Positions 41,551 to 49,883 of a stretch of DNA of 64,000 nt are shown piece after piece. Position 1 is the first letter of the stretch, and every line of letters starts with the position of its first letter. The notes below the pieces were generated by a model. It did no database searches. It worked only from the letters and a program-made list of their open reading frames with translations, and was not told the DNA's origin. The stretch is from Halorubrum sp. Atlit-26R. GTDB taxonomy: Archaea; Halobacteriota; Halobacteria; Halobacteriales; Haloferacaceae. The DNA lies in assembly GCF_003666015.1 (NCBI RefSeq), contig NZ_QPLT01000019.1, forward strand, positions 1 through 64,000, given 5' to 3'. A program made the translations under genes and the position numbers.

Positions 41551-41923
41551 GGCTCTGTTGAATTCCTCATTTGGTGATATATTCTCGGAGCCGTGCTGAA
41601 TCCAGAGTGTGAGTCGGTCAGCGCCATCAGCACCGTTTCACGATCACGCTATACTTGTCTCAGCGGCGGGTACGCAACCCCCGAAATATTTGAACGTCGC
41701 CGGAGACACCACGCTTGATGCCCTCCATTATCGATGAGACCGTGTTCGGCGAGCCCTCTAGAGGGGATTGAGCCGGTTGGGTTGAGTTCACCGCTCTTGT
41801 AAGGAGTTCATTCGCACGGAGGACTCATTGGGAGTGACCGAAAAGACAATAGGTGAGATTGCTACACGCACCCTCTGTATCTCGCACGCCGATTCTACCA
41901 GCTCTTAAGGATTTCAACAGAGC
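41551..41923. mobile_element. Empty A/B-type unit with 8-bp target duplication
   Basis: 373 bp. Left GGCTCTGTTGAATTCC followed by B-type inner sequence (GGTGATATATTCTCGG, TGAATCCAGAG). Right tip inward GGCTCTGTTGAAATCC. Flanked by a perfect 8-bp direct repeat AGATTTAA (41543-41550 and 41924-41931). No convincing gene inside. This is the clearest proof that the tip sequence marks a transposing unit. Confidence 0.85.
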
Positions 41924-41994
41924 CAGATTTAATTATTTTGGGCCTTCTAATATCTGTTTCGGGAATACAACGCAAAGGATAATTTGGCTTTGTT

Positions 41995-42499
41995 GGCTCT
42001 GTTGAAATCCTATTCTTCTGACAAATACTCGGCCGAAACAGCCGGTCGCTGAAGAGTGCGTCTCTATCGAATTCCGACAATCAGTCGTGATCGCGGTGAT
42101 GGTTAGCGAACAGTTCGACAAAGATTCCGATAGCTGGGATGAGATGAGCGACTGCGCCGGTGAGATCATCCATCGGTACGAACCTGTAGGCGGCCAAGGT
42201 GAAGCCGCCGAGTAGCAGCAGACAGCCGCCAGCCGAGGTCAAAGAGTCATCTACTTCAAAGAAATAGAACCGAGAAGTACCCCAGAAAACCAAAACCACC
42301 GGAGTAGCCCATTCGAACACGGGAAGAATCTGCGGATACAGCGCCAGCGCTCCAAATACGAGGCTCACCCCGATGAGGAGGGTCAAGGACGGCCAAACGG
42401 ATTGCCTCAGACCTTCTCGGCCGATTGACTGACGCTCATTGCTCAACTTTCGCGATGAGTTCCGAAGATATCTGACTTTCTGAGGATTTCAACAGAACC
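41995..42499. mobile_element. A/B cassette 3, carrying a 4-TM protein gene
   Basis: A end at 41995 (GGCTCTGTTGAAATCC, TATTCTTCTGACAAATACTC, CCGAAACAGCCGGTCGCTGA). B end at 42499 inward (GGTTCTGTTGAAATCCTCAG, AAAGTCAGATATCTTC). One minus-strand gene inside. No target duplication. The A tip is preceded by a partial second tip (GGCTTTGTT). Confidence 0.72.
42081..42446 (-). CDS. Four-helix membrane protein (cassette gene)
   Basis: 121 residues with four hydrophobic segments (WPSLTLLIGVSLVFGALALY, ATPVVLVFWGTSRFYFF, AGGCLLLLGGFTLAAY, LIPAIGIFVELFANHH). The C terminus is His/Asp-rich (HHRDHD). No known family. Only gene of its cassette, on the opposite strand from the RDD gene relative to the A end. 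Confidence 0.6.
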   Translation of the reverse strand: MSNERQSIGREGLRQSVWPSLTLLIGVSLVFGALALYPQILPVFEWATPVVLVFWGTSRFYFFEVDDSLTSAGGCLLLLGGFTLAAYRFVPMDDLTGAVAHLIPAIGIFVELFANHHRDHD

Positions 42500-42507
42500 A
42501 ATCCGAT

Positions 42508-43221
42508 TTAGCTACGATCCCCGAGTGCCGCTGTCAGCGCCCGGAGTTGTTCCCACCCGTTTGTTCGGAGTGCCGCAGGCAAACGACGACGTGCTCCATC
42601 AAGCGCCGACTTCAGGGTAGCCGAGGGGCTCTCAAAGATTCCGGGACCGTGTCCGACAAGGATTCGTTGTGGAGACAGCCCTTCGAATACGCCTCGTGGT
42701 GGTGCGAATCGGCATAGAAGGTACATCCCGAGCTGCTCCTCACTCACGGTGAACAGGGAAGACGTCCCGAGGACATCGGGGACGTAGAGTGTTTCGTCGA
42801 ATTCACGATAGGCAACCGCTTCAGACCAGCCCGGAAACGGACGGCAACGGTAGAGCTCGAATCCGGACGTGCCGACCGAATTCGTCTCTGGTTCGATCGG
42901 CTCATCAAGTTGAGAGGCCGCCCGAGAGAGCCACGGAGGACAGTATACTGGCACATTATGACGTGCGGCGAAAACTTCCGCATCACGGACGTGGTAGTTC
43001 GAACAGACAATCACGCCCCGCACATCGCCAAGTGTCAATAGATCTTCGTCAATTCCTGGTGCGTCGATCGGATCGATGAGCCACACACCATCGTCTTCTC
43101 CGACGACAGCGTGACTCGTCCGGTGACCAGCCTCGTTCGGATGTACGAGCCATCCGAGCCCGCTGTCCCACCGATCGAGAATCTCGTACTCTGAAGGAGA
43201 ACTCCGGTCGTAGATCGGCAT
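42508..43221 (-). CDS. Metallo-beta-lactamase-fold protein with altered metal motif
   Basis: 237 residues from the ATG at 43221 (MPIYDRSSPSEYEIL). The MBL fold is visible (SHAVVGEDDGVWLIDPIDAPGIDE; LGDVRGVIVCSNYHVRDAEVFAARHNVPVYCPP; RILVGHGPGIF). The usual HxHxDH is N-Y-H-V-R-D, so the first His and last His are missing. The later His (VGHGPG) remains. It may bind one metal or none. Haloarchaeal relatives with the same change are common; function unknown. It stands next to cassette 3. Confidence 0.72.
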   Translation of the reverse strand: MPIYDRSSPSEYEILDRWDSGLGWLVHPNEAGHRTSHAVVGEDDGVWLIDPIDAPGIDEDLLTLGDVRGVIVCSNYHVRDAEVFAARHNVPVYCPPWLSRAASQLDEPIEPETNSVGTSGFELYRCRPFPGWSEAVAYREFDETLYVPDVLGTSSLFTVSEEQLGMYLLCRFAPPRGVFEGLSPQRILVGHGPGIFESPSATLKSALDGARRRLPAALRTNGWEQLRALTAALGDRS

Positions 43222-43431
43222 CGTCAGCTCTCCGAAAAGACGGTATCTGGTTCTCGCACATTGAACGGGCCAACCTGTAGACCTGTCGTCGCGTATCGAT
43301 ACAGTATCGTCCGGACGATTACGGTGTGCTCTGACCAAGGAACTTCTATTTCATTTTTCATTTGGGACTCGATTTAGTTGCAAGAAGATTCAGCCCCTGG
43401 GGCAAAAACCTATTCCAGAACGACATATGGG

Positions 43432-43815
43432 CTATGCGTCTTCCGGACGGGGAGCATTCTCGTACTTGACCATCTTTTCGGGCTTGTCGGAGATGGTATC
43501 GTAGATCTGCTGGAGCGTGTCCTCTGCGGCGAGGAGGTTGTGGTCGTCGAGGAACTCCCGACCTTCCTCTGTGAGCCCATAGAACTTCCTAGGGTAGCCC
43601 TGTCGGCGCTGGTCGTCGTTCAGGGCGACCTCCTTCACGATTCCCTCATCGATCAACTTCTGGATGTGTTTGTAGACGGTGGCGTCGCTCACACTGGGGT
43701 TGAGTTCCTCGAGCTCGTACATCGAGGGGAGCTGGTCAGGATGCTGGCGGATGTTGTTGATCAGCGCGAACCGCGTCTGTTGGGTGACAAAGTGGACGAG
43801 TTCCCGGGATTCCAT
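43432..43815 (-). CDS. Winged-helix regulator, intact paralogue of 21171-21611
   Basis: 127 residues from the ATG at 43815 (MESRELVHFVTQQTRFALINN). wHTH with LPSMYELEELNPSVSDATVYKHIQKLIDEGIVKEV, then a wing (QRRQGYPRKFYGLTEEGREFL) and dimer helix (NLLAAEDTLQQIYDTISDKPEKMVKYENAPRPEDA). The N terminus is shorter than in the paralogue, and cassette 4 is inserted 15 bp upstream of the start, in its promoter region, so its expression may be altered. Confidence 0.78.
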   Translation of the reverse strand: MESRELVHFVTQQTRFALINNIRQHPDQLPSMYELEELNPSVSDATVYKHIQKLIDEGIVKEVALNDDQRRQGYPRKFYGLTEEGREFLDDHNLLAAEDTLQQIYDTISDKPEKMVKYENAPRPEDA

Positions 43816-43829
43816 CCCTTCAGAAATCT

Positions 43830-44351
43830 GGCTCTGTTGAAATCCTATTATCCAAATATTTTCTTTCACGAAAATATTTGTCGCTAACGGCTGTGTCCCG
43901 AGCAGGGGTATGACTCCACCGTTGTACCCAACATTCTTTTCAATTTGTCTCAAGTGTAGAGTATGCGGACAAAAGAATTCGCCAGAGATACCCACGTCGT
44001 GTTTGACGCTTGTAGGGAAGTGGTCGGATACGTTGGATGGAAGACAGCCGACGTTGACAGTGATGAATTGACTCTGAAGGCTCTCACACCGCTTTCTTGG
44101 AAGTCTTTTGGCGATGAAATTGAAATCCAAGTGTCCACCAAAGGTGGTAACACCGTCGTGACCGTGTCATCGAAACCAAGATTCTCGCTCATGAATTGGG
44201 GGAAAGATCTCGCAAATGAGGGCGTTTTCTTAGAGAAATTGGCACAAGAAATACACAGGTACAATTCCCGCTAACGAGCAGTGACAACTCATGCTGTACT
44301 GAGTGATCGAGGGGGGAAGAAATATCAATTTCTGAGGATTTCAACAGAGCC
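43830..44351 (+). mobile_element. A/B cassette 4 with perfect 8-bp target duplication
   Basis: 522 bp. Left tip GGCTCTGTTGAAATCC with A-type TATTATCC, right B end inward GGCTCTGTTGAAATCCTCAG, AAATTGATATTTC, CTCAGTACAG. Flanked by AGAAATCT at 43822-43829 and 44352-44359. The only gene is a 103-aa protein of unknown function. So a unit with a passenger and no transposase has moved as one piece into the promoter region of a regulator gene. Confidence 0.9.
43963..44274 (+). CDS. Small alpha/beta protein (cassette gene)
   Basis: 103 residues: MRTKEFARDTHVVFDACREV, then strands (DELTLKALTPLSWKSFGDEIEIQVSTKGGNTVVTVSSKP), then a C-terminal helix (WGKDLANEGVFLEKLAQEIH). The pattern (SW.S.GD.I.I.V, V.SKP, WGK...N...) recalls small bacterial proteins of unknown function, so horizontal transfer is possible. 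No catalytic motif. Sole gene of cassette 4, 26 codons or more from each end. Confidence 0.65.
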   Translation: MRTKEFARDTHVVFDACREVVGYVGWKTADVDSDELTLKALTPLSWKSFGDEIEIQVSTKGGNTVVTVSSKPRFSLMNWGKDLANEGVFLEKLAQEIHRYNSR

Positions 44352-44686
44352 AGAAATCTCTAATTCTGTGCTCATACGACACGATACACATCCTAGCGGC
44401 AAGTAGTTCACCCTTGAGTAAATCACTCTGGAGTAAATCACTACGGTTGAATTGGTGATATCCCAACTCAACGGTACGGTGACGTGGGATTATCGCGTCT
44501 TCAAGCGCGGGAGGATGTCCAAAGACAAATAACGAAATTGTTAATTGGATCGTTGTAACACCAACCATTTGTGACTGCCCTCCAACCTCAAACCACATTT
44601 CTTCATCGGCGCCTCGACGCCGGTCTCCTTAGGCGAAGTGAGAGTTTTCAACCAAACAGCATCTGCTGTCCCCGCGGTGATACCAT
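44352..44686. other. Intergenic, with an orphan right-end hairpin
   Basis: Between cassette 4 and the ABC operon. Contains the right-end hairpin at 44484-44521 and a TATA-rich stretch before the ATPase gene; no gene was seen. Confidence 0.45.
44484..44521 (+). mobile_element. TnpB right-end hairpin (orphan)
   Basis: GTGGGATTATCGCGTCTTCA, then AGCGCGGGAGGATGTCC. Type-1 right end without tnpB. Confidence 0.5.
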
Positions 44687-45562
44687 ATGAAACTCAGCAT
44701 CGAAAACCTGGGAAAACAGTACGGTGAAGATACCTGGGGAATTCAAGATATCTCATTAGAGCTTGAAGATGGTATTCACGGGCTTCTCGGACCAAACGGT
44801 GCTGGAAAGTCGACGTTGATGGGGATTCTTTCGACAGTGGTGAAACCTACGATGGGGACGGTGTATTGGAACGGGACCGATATCGTCGAGTCGCCCGCTG
44901 TCGTGCGCTCAGTTCTCGGGTATCTCCCACAAGAATTTGGGGTCTACCCCGATCTGACACTCGAAGAGTTCTTGGAATACGTCGCCGCACTACGTGGTCT
45001 CGATAGTGAAACTGCCAGTGCCCGTATCGACGAGATGATCTCACTCACGAATCTTGTCGACGTTCGGAATCGAAAACTCAAGACCTTCTCTGGTGGGATG
45101 CGACAACGAGTCGGTATCGCGCAAGCGCTCCTCAACGATCCAGATCTACTCATCGTCGACGAACCAACTGTGGGCTTGGACCCCGAAGAGCGCGTCCGGC
45201 TTCGGAGTGCGCTTGCAAACACTGCCACGGATCGGATCGTACTCCTCTCGACGCACATTGTTCCGGATGTCGAAGCAACGGCAAACGAACTTGCGATCCT
45301 CGATAACGGTCGGCTGGTGACGCATTCAACCGTGGATCAGTTCGTCGACCGTGTGTCCGGCAGGGTCTATGAGAGTCTCGTCTCCCAGTCCGAACTCTCC
45401 ACGCTCAGAGAGGACTATCAGGTGTGTAGCACAGTCCAGCATTCTGATGGCATCAAGGTTCGATTGATTGGTGAGACGCATCCAACCGAAACTGCCGAGG
45501 AAGTACCGGCGACCCTTGAGGATGCGTACCTCGATGCGATCGGCCGGCCTGCCGAGGTGTGA
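44687..45562 (+). CDS. ABC-2-type exporter ATPase
   Basis: 291 residues. Walker A GPNGAGKST (about 37-45), Q-loop YLPQEFGVYP, signature FSGGMRQRVG, Walker B LLIVDEPTVGLD, H-loop STHIV. The C-terminal ~70 residues (VSGRVYESLVSQSELSTLRED...LEDAYLDAIG) are typical of the ABC-2 ATPase subfamily. Partner is the membrane protein that starts one base after the stop codon. Confidence 0.93.
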   Translation: MKLSIENLGKQYGEDTWGIQDISLELEDGIHGLLGPNGAGKSTLMGILSTVVKPTMGTVYWNGTDIVESPAVVRSVLGYLPQEFGVYPDLTLEEFLEYVAALRGLDSETASARIDEMISLTNLVDVRNRKLKTFSGGMRQRVGIAQALLNDPDLLIVDEPTVGLDPEERVRLRSALANTATDRIVLLSTHIVPDVEATANELAILDNGRLVTHSTVDQFVDRVSGRVYESLVSQSELSTLREDYQVCSTVQHSDGIKVRLIGETHPTETAEEVPATLEDAYLDAIGRPAEV

Positions 45563-45563
45563 G

Positions 45564-47225
45564 ATGCGTCGAGTGTATCACATCGGGCGGGCGGACTTCC
45601 TGCAAAGGGTTCGATCACGTCGACTGCTGGTCGTCCTCGCTATCGTCGCGTTCTTTGGGTATCTCGTCAACGTCGGACAGATCGAACTCGCATATCAGCT
45701 CGATCGCGGTGGTGATCTGACGAACGTCGCCGGTACAAACACAGCTTCGTTCGTCGGGTTGAAAGCAGCTATGACCGGGTCGATGGTATTGCTGTTCGCC
45801 GGCTTCTATCTGATGAAAGGGACGCTAGAACGGGACCGGCTCCACAATGTCGATCAAGTGGTAGCGAGCACCCCAATCACGGATCAGGCGTACCTCTTCG
45901 GGAAATGGTTGAGCAATATCGGTCTGGGGATCGTCATTCTCACCACACTTGGATTCGCAACGGTCATCAATCACGCTGTCCACGGTGTCGGACCGACGAA
46001 GCTGGTTGCGTTGGTGGGGCCGATTTTTGTGATTGCCCTCCCGTTGAGTGCCCTCGTCGGTGCCGTTGTACTTCTCTTTGAAACTATCGACCGGCTGAGT
46101 GGAACGCTGGGAAATATTGGATACTTCTTTCTCGCAACGTTCGCCCTCGCTGGTCTTCAATCGGCCGCAGGATACGCCCCGAACGAACTGCCGGTTTTAG
46201 TTAGAGCGGTCGATCTCATGGGTCACCTCACTGTCTACACGCTGACTGCCGACGCGTTGCTTACAGAGGCCCCAGATGCGATTGGTGTTCTCCCATCTTT
46301 CGGGACGCTCAGCGGTGAGGAACAGATATTTCACTACGGTGGCCAGCCGTGGCCACTGTGGATTTTTGTCCAGCGAGTAGGCCTGTTGTTGCCAGCCATC
46401 GTGACCGTGTTCGTCGCTACAATACCGTTTACGCGGAGGTCGGTGAGTACTGCCTCTTCGGGTACTGGGCGGCTGTCACGGCTGGAAACCTGGATACCCA
46501 GTATTGGTCGCAGTTCCGATATAGCCGAGACGCCGACTGACGGTTCGTCCGTCGATTCGATGTCGCTGACAAGTGTTGAAGACCGAGCCAGTTGGAGCTT
46601 CTGGCGACTGGTCGCTGTAGAGACGCGACTCGCAATCCGTGGCCAACGGTGGTGGTGGTACAGTACTGCTGCCGTCATCATCGTGGCCCCAATTGGTCTG
46701 CTCGCGGGATCCGGTCTCTCAAGTGCCTCGTCCGAACTCGCGCGACGAGTGTTGTTTCCGTTCGCATTTATCTGGCCGATCTTCGTGTGGTCCGAACTGG
46801 GTGTACGGGTCACCAAACATCGGGTAGCAAATCTCGTACTGTCGTCTAATCATCCGGTCAAACAACTCGTTGCGGAATGGCTCGCGGGCGTCATCGTGGC
46901 TGTGTGTGTCAGTAGTGGGCTCGCCACGTTTTTTGTCGTCAGTGGCCAGATGAGTGCGCTCTTGGGGATCGCAAGCGGGACACTGTTTGCTCCGGCGCTT
47001 GCGATCGCATTGGGGATTTGGAGTGGTTCGTCTTGGCTGTTCGAGATGACGTACCTGCTAGTATGGTACATTGGACCGCTTAATGGAGCGACAGCAGCCG
47101 ATTTTATTGGTTCGATGACAACAAGCGTGGAGGAAGGAATCCCACTCATATTCATCGCCCTCAGTGTAGTGTTGGTCGGTTTTGCGCTGGCTCGACGAAC
47201 GATGGAATTACGTGGGACTGTTTAG
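45564..47225 (+). CDS. ABC-2-type membrane permease
   Basis: 553 residues from the ATG at 45564, one base after the ATPase stop. Two membrane halves of about six helices each, split by a soluble linker (about 285-330). The first half includes a large external loop (GYLVNVGQIELAYQLDRGGDLTN). The layout is that of long haloarchaeal ABC-2 permeases in which both halves are fused. Substrate unknown. Confidence 0.85.
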   Translation: MRRVYHIGRADFLQRVRSRRLLVVLAIVAFFGYLVNVGQIELAYQLDRGGDLTNVAGTNTASFVGLKAAMTGSMVLLFAGFYLMKGTLERDRLHNVDQVVASTPITDQAYLFGKWLSNIGLGIVILTTLGFATVINHAVHGVGPTKLVALVGPIFVIALPLSALVGAVVLLFETIDRLSGTLGNIGYFFLATFALAGLQSAAGYAPNELPVLVRAVDLMGHLTVYTLTADALLTEAPDAIGVLPSFGTLSGEEQIFHYGGQPWPLWIFVQRVGLLLPAIVTVFVATIPFTRRSVSTASSGTGRLSRLETWIPSIGRSSDIAETPTDGSSVDSMSLTSVEDRASWSFWRLVAVETRLAIRGQRWWWYSTAAVIIVAPIGLLAGSGLSSASSELARRVLFPFAFIWPIFVWSELGVRVTKHRVANLVLSSNHPVKQLVAEWLAGVIVAVCVSSGLATFFVVSGQMSALLGIASGTLFAPALAIALGIWSGSSWLFEMTYLLVWYIGPLNGATAADFIGSMTTSVEEGIPLIFIALSVVLVGFALARRTMELRGTV

Positions 47226-47581
47226 CTGAGCGAGCTTGAGAAATGAGGCTACGGAAGCGTAAGGAGAAATACCCGCCCTTGAGGGTGGAGGGAACATCAT
47301 CCATGTGAACAGACAAGGCAGTTGGAAGAACGAATGCCTACCGACGGCAACTCCGTTGCGAGCTGCGGTTGACGAGAAACGGATAGTGGTTGACTGTGAG
47401 TCACAGTGGCTCCTCACGTGGACAGATATATTCCTCAGTTCCCGCTGTTTCGAAGGCGGTCAATTCTGTTGTGTTGAATAGATGCTAAGTCGCGGTTACA
47501 GCGGTTCTATGTTGATGATGGCAAAAACCAAACGATCCCACAGAACTGCCGATACCAGCCGAGCGCTCGCACCGCGTCGAC
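47226..47581. other. Intergenic region with weak mobile-end debris
   Basis: A weak hairpin (47268-47290, CCCGCCCTTGAGGGTGG) resembles a degraded TnpB right end, and TTCTGTTGTGTTGAATAG near 47465 may be a degraded cassette tip. No gene was seen. Confidence 0.35.
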
Positions 47582-47905
47582 TCAGGCGGCCGGGAGCGCC
47601 CACTCCCACGCCGACCTGAGGGCGACGACGCCGAACGGGCCGCCAAACCCGTCGGCGATTGCCGCGATGGTGGGGGCGGAGTAGGCGAGGCCCGCCACGG
47701 CGGCGACGCCAGAGGCTCCGACCGCGGCCGCCGCCCCGGCCACCCGTCGGTCGAGCGGGCCGAAGGCCGTCGTCTCCACGGGGAGTTCGAACGCCTCAAC
47801 GGCCCGGTCGTATTCACCGGAGATGCGCGACGCTGAGTCCGTACTCCCCCGCAACCGGGGTGAGCGAAAACGTCCGGGTGTCGCAAGCGCGGTCGCTGGC
47901 GTCAC
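47582..47905 (-). pseudogene. GC-rich gene fragment, C-terminal part
   Basis: The frame ends GEYDRAVEAFELPVETTAFGPLDRR then AGAAAAVGASGVAAVAGLAYSAPTIAAIADGFGG, a GC-rich membrane-like sequence. Its upstream part (PRLRGSTDSASRI) is out of keeping, and the following plus-strand gene also lacks a normal N terminus. A rearrangement near 47820-47920 seems to have joined two partial genes head to head. Confidence 0.4.
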
Positions 47906-47921
47906 TTTGAGCGACCAAACG

Positions 47922-49184
47922 ATGAGTCAGACGGCCACCGTTGAGCGACTTGAAGATGTCGATGCCGACAACCCGCGAATCGTCACGCGGGCGGTTGCCG
48001 ATCGGTACGCATCGAACACGCTCAACCGGCCGCAGTACCGAGTCGGTGACACAGATGTCAGCGTGGTGAACGGGACTCCCTACTGGGCGGCACCGCTCGC
48101 TCCAGACGGCCTGTTCAATAAGATCACCAAACGACAGGCTGGGACCGTGCTCGTCGACATGACGACCCAACAGGCGAATGTACGGTCCGTTGATGGCGAG
48201 CTTGAGACTGGCGTCGGAACGATTTTCCACCGAAACTATCGGTGGGAACTCCTCAAATCGCAGGCGTATCTTGTCGACTACGGTGACCCGAAGATGGTCA
48301 TTCACAACGATACGCAGTACATTGCCGTCCCGTACTCGGAACCACAGTTCCATCTGACGCCACTTCCACACTCTACACCACAGTGGGGAGGCGTCGCCGT
48401 CATCGATCCAAGTGGTTCGATCGATACACTCTCGCCCTCCGAGGCCGCAGCCAGCCCGATTCTCGACAACCAGCAACTGTACCCAGAAGATCTTGCGCTC
48501 CAGTCGGTCGCAGCAACAAAGTATCGCAACGGAATACTCAACACGTACACGAGCCACGAAGACGAGATCGAGATTGCACCGCTTCCCGGGGACGGAAACG
48601 ACCAGCCGTTCTTCATCCTCTCTGAATCGGGCCCGCAGTACGTTGTCGCCGTCGAACCGTACGGCGACGCACAGGGACTCCAAGAGCTGTGGACCATCGA
48701 CGGTCAAAACGGAACCTTCGAACGGTACGTGCCAGCCGACTCACTGTTCGGCCCCCAGCGAGCAGCGGACCTCGTAAGGCAATCAGCGCCACAAACAGAT
48801 TGGGACCGCTTTACGCCAGCCGAGCCGATCCTTACAGTTATCGACGATCGAGAGTACTGGCAAGTACGCGTCGTCCCTGAGGACAACAGCGGGATTGTAT
48901 ACGTTGCATTTGTCGACGCAAGATCCGGTGACGTCGATTCATTTGAACAGACAGATGCGATCACACAGTTCCTCGCAGGTGAGACCCCAGTTGAGGCACC
49001 CACAGAGACGGATCCAAGTGAGACGACTACAGAGACGCCAACAGTTATCGTCCAACGAGTTGCTGAGAACGGCACTGTGATTGAGACCATGACTGTGTAC
49101 GACGACGAATCGGTCGAGATCCGGACACCGACAAACAGCACCGCTGACACAGAGAACACGACCGCCAGAGCGCTAGGCAGCTAG
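47922..49184 (+). CDS. Large extracytoplasmic-type protein, probably 5'-truncated
   Basis: 420 residues from the ATG at 47922 (MSQTATVERLEDVDADNPRIVT). It is rich in beta strands, with YRVGDTDVSVVNGTPYWAAPLAPDG, TPQWGGVAVIDPSGSIDTL and EYWQVRVVPEDNSGIVYVAFVDARSGDV. The C terminus is Thr/Glu-rich (PTETDPSETTTETPTV). Haloarchaeal relatives usually have membrane helices at the N terminus, which are missing here; the frame reads in from GC-rich DNA that encodes a different fragment. Function unknown. Confidence 0.6.
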   Translation: MSQTATVERLEDVDADNPRIVTRAVADRYASNTLNRPQYRVGDTDVSVVNGTPYWAAPLAPDGLFNKITKRQAGTVLVDMTTQQANVRSVDGELETGVGTIFHRNYRWELLKSQAYLVDYGDPKMVIHNDTQYIAVPYSEPQFHLTPLPHSTPQWGGVAVIDPSGSIDTLSPSEAAASPILDNQQLYPEDLALQSVAATKYRNGILNTYTSHEDEIEIAPLPGDGNDQPFFILSESGPQYVVAVEPYGDAQGLQELWTIDGQNGTFERYVPADSLFGPQRAADLVRQSAPQTDWDRFTPAEPILTVIDDREYWQVRVVPEDNSGIVYVAFVDARSGDVDSFEQTDAITQFLAGETPVEAPTETDPSETTTETPTVIVQRVAENGTVIETMTVYDDESVEIRTPTNSTADTENTTARALGS

Positions 49185-49304
49185 ACTCAGTTGCGCATCA
49201 CGGACACAGCGACAGAGGTTGTGAATCGGACATATTTTCTCGTCTACGACAAAGTGGTTCTGTTAGGTTGAACGAGAGGGGTACAGGAGATTCTCGATCA
49301 AACA

Positions 49305-49853
49305 GGCTCTGTTGAAGTCCTCAAAAGTGATATTTTCTGATCCAGTGGGGCTCAATACGAGAAGAAAAATACTAAAGACTACTTTTTATTCATCCGGACT
49401 GTTTATTTGGTCGAACTCTTGGTTGTACGCATGGGAATATTCCAGCAGAAACTGTTTCGTAAGCCAGATGGGCGAAGGAAAGGAATTATCTTTTTGTCCT
49501 TGTCGTCTATCTGCCTGCTCACGTGGGTGTACACTAGTATCGTACTCAATAGTTCCCACTTCTTTCTCTTTACTGGTCTCGCGCTTGGATTCTCTGGGTT
49601 CGCCGAATCGCTGCCTCTAGAGCGACGACGGTCAGCCGGGATACTTCGAATATTCTCCGTTAGTATTCTCATTATGTTCCTCGGTCTCCTCGCATCAGTT
49701 CCTGAATTACTATTCGAGTAGCGAAAGTACTCAGTTTGGGTAGGTATCTGAGATATTTCGGTGGTATTCTGAGACGGTCGGTAGCTCTGTCCCTTTCAGT
49801 GACCAGCTGTTTCAAGCGAGAATATGTTCAACGAATAGGATTTCAACAGAGCC
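49305..49853. mobile_element. A/B cassette 5 (inverted), carrying a membrane protein
   Basis: Here B is on the left (GGCTCTGTTGAAGTCCTC, AAAAGTGATATTTTCTG) and A on the right, read inward from 49853 (GGCTCTGTTGAAATCC, TATTC, ATATTCTCGCTTGAAACAG, CTGGTCACTGA). One gene inside, reading from B toward A. No target duplication. Confidence 0.75.
49431..49721 (+). CDS. Small membrane protein (cassette gene)
   Basis: 96 residues from the ATG at 49431 (MGIFQQKLFRKPDGRRKG). Three hydrophobic segments (IIFLSLSSICLLTWVYTSIVL, HFFLFTGLALGFSGFAE, ILRIFSVSILIMFLGLLASV). AT-rich upstream sequence fits a leaderless promoter. No family recognised. It reads from the B side, unlike the genes of cassettes 2, 4 and 6. 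Confidence 0.6.
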   Translation: MGIFQQKLFRKPDGRRKGIIFLSLSSICLLTWVYTSIVLNSSHFFLFTGLALGFSGFAESLPLERRRSAGILRIFSVSILIMFLGLLASVPELLFE

Positions 49854-49883
49854 ACTCAAGCAAAAGTCAACTACTCACTGTGC

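Noticed and set aside
41987-42507. Target duplication around cassette 3
   Set aside because: Flanks GCTTTGTT and AATCCGAT do not match.
44341-44598. 85-codon minus-strand frame before the ABC operon
   Set aside because: Runs through a cassette tip and a right-end hairpin; no domain or plausible start.
47485-47886. A 133-codon minus-strand frame beside the GC-rich fragment
   Set aside because: Low-complexity Arg/Pro/Ser sequence from GC-rich DNA; the other frame gives a more protein-like sequence.
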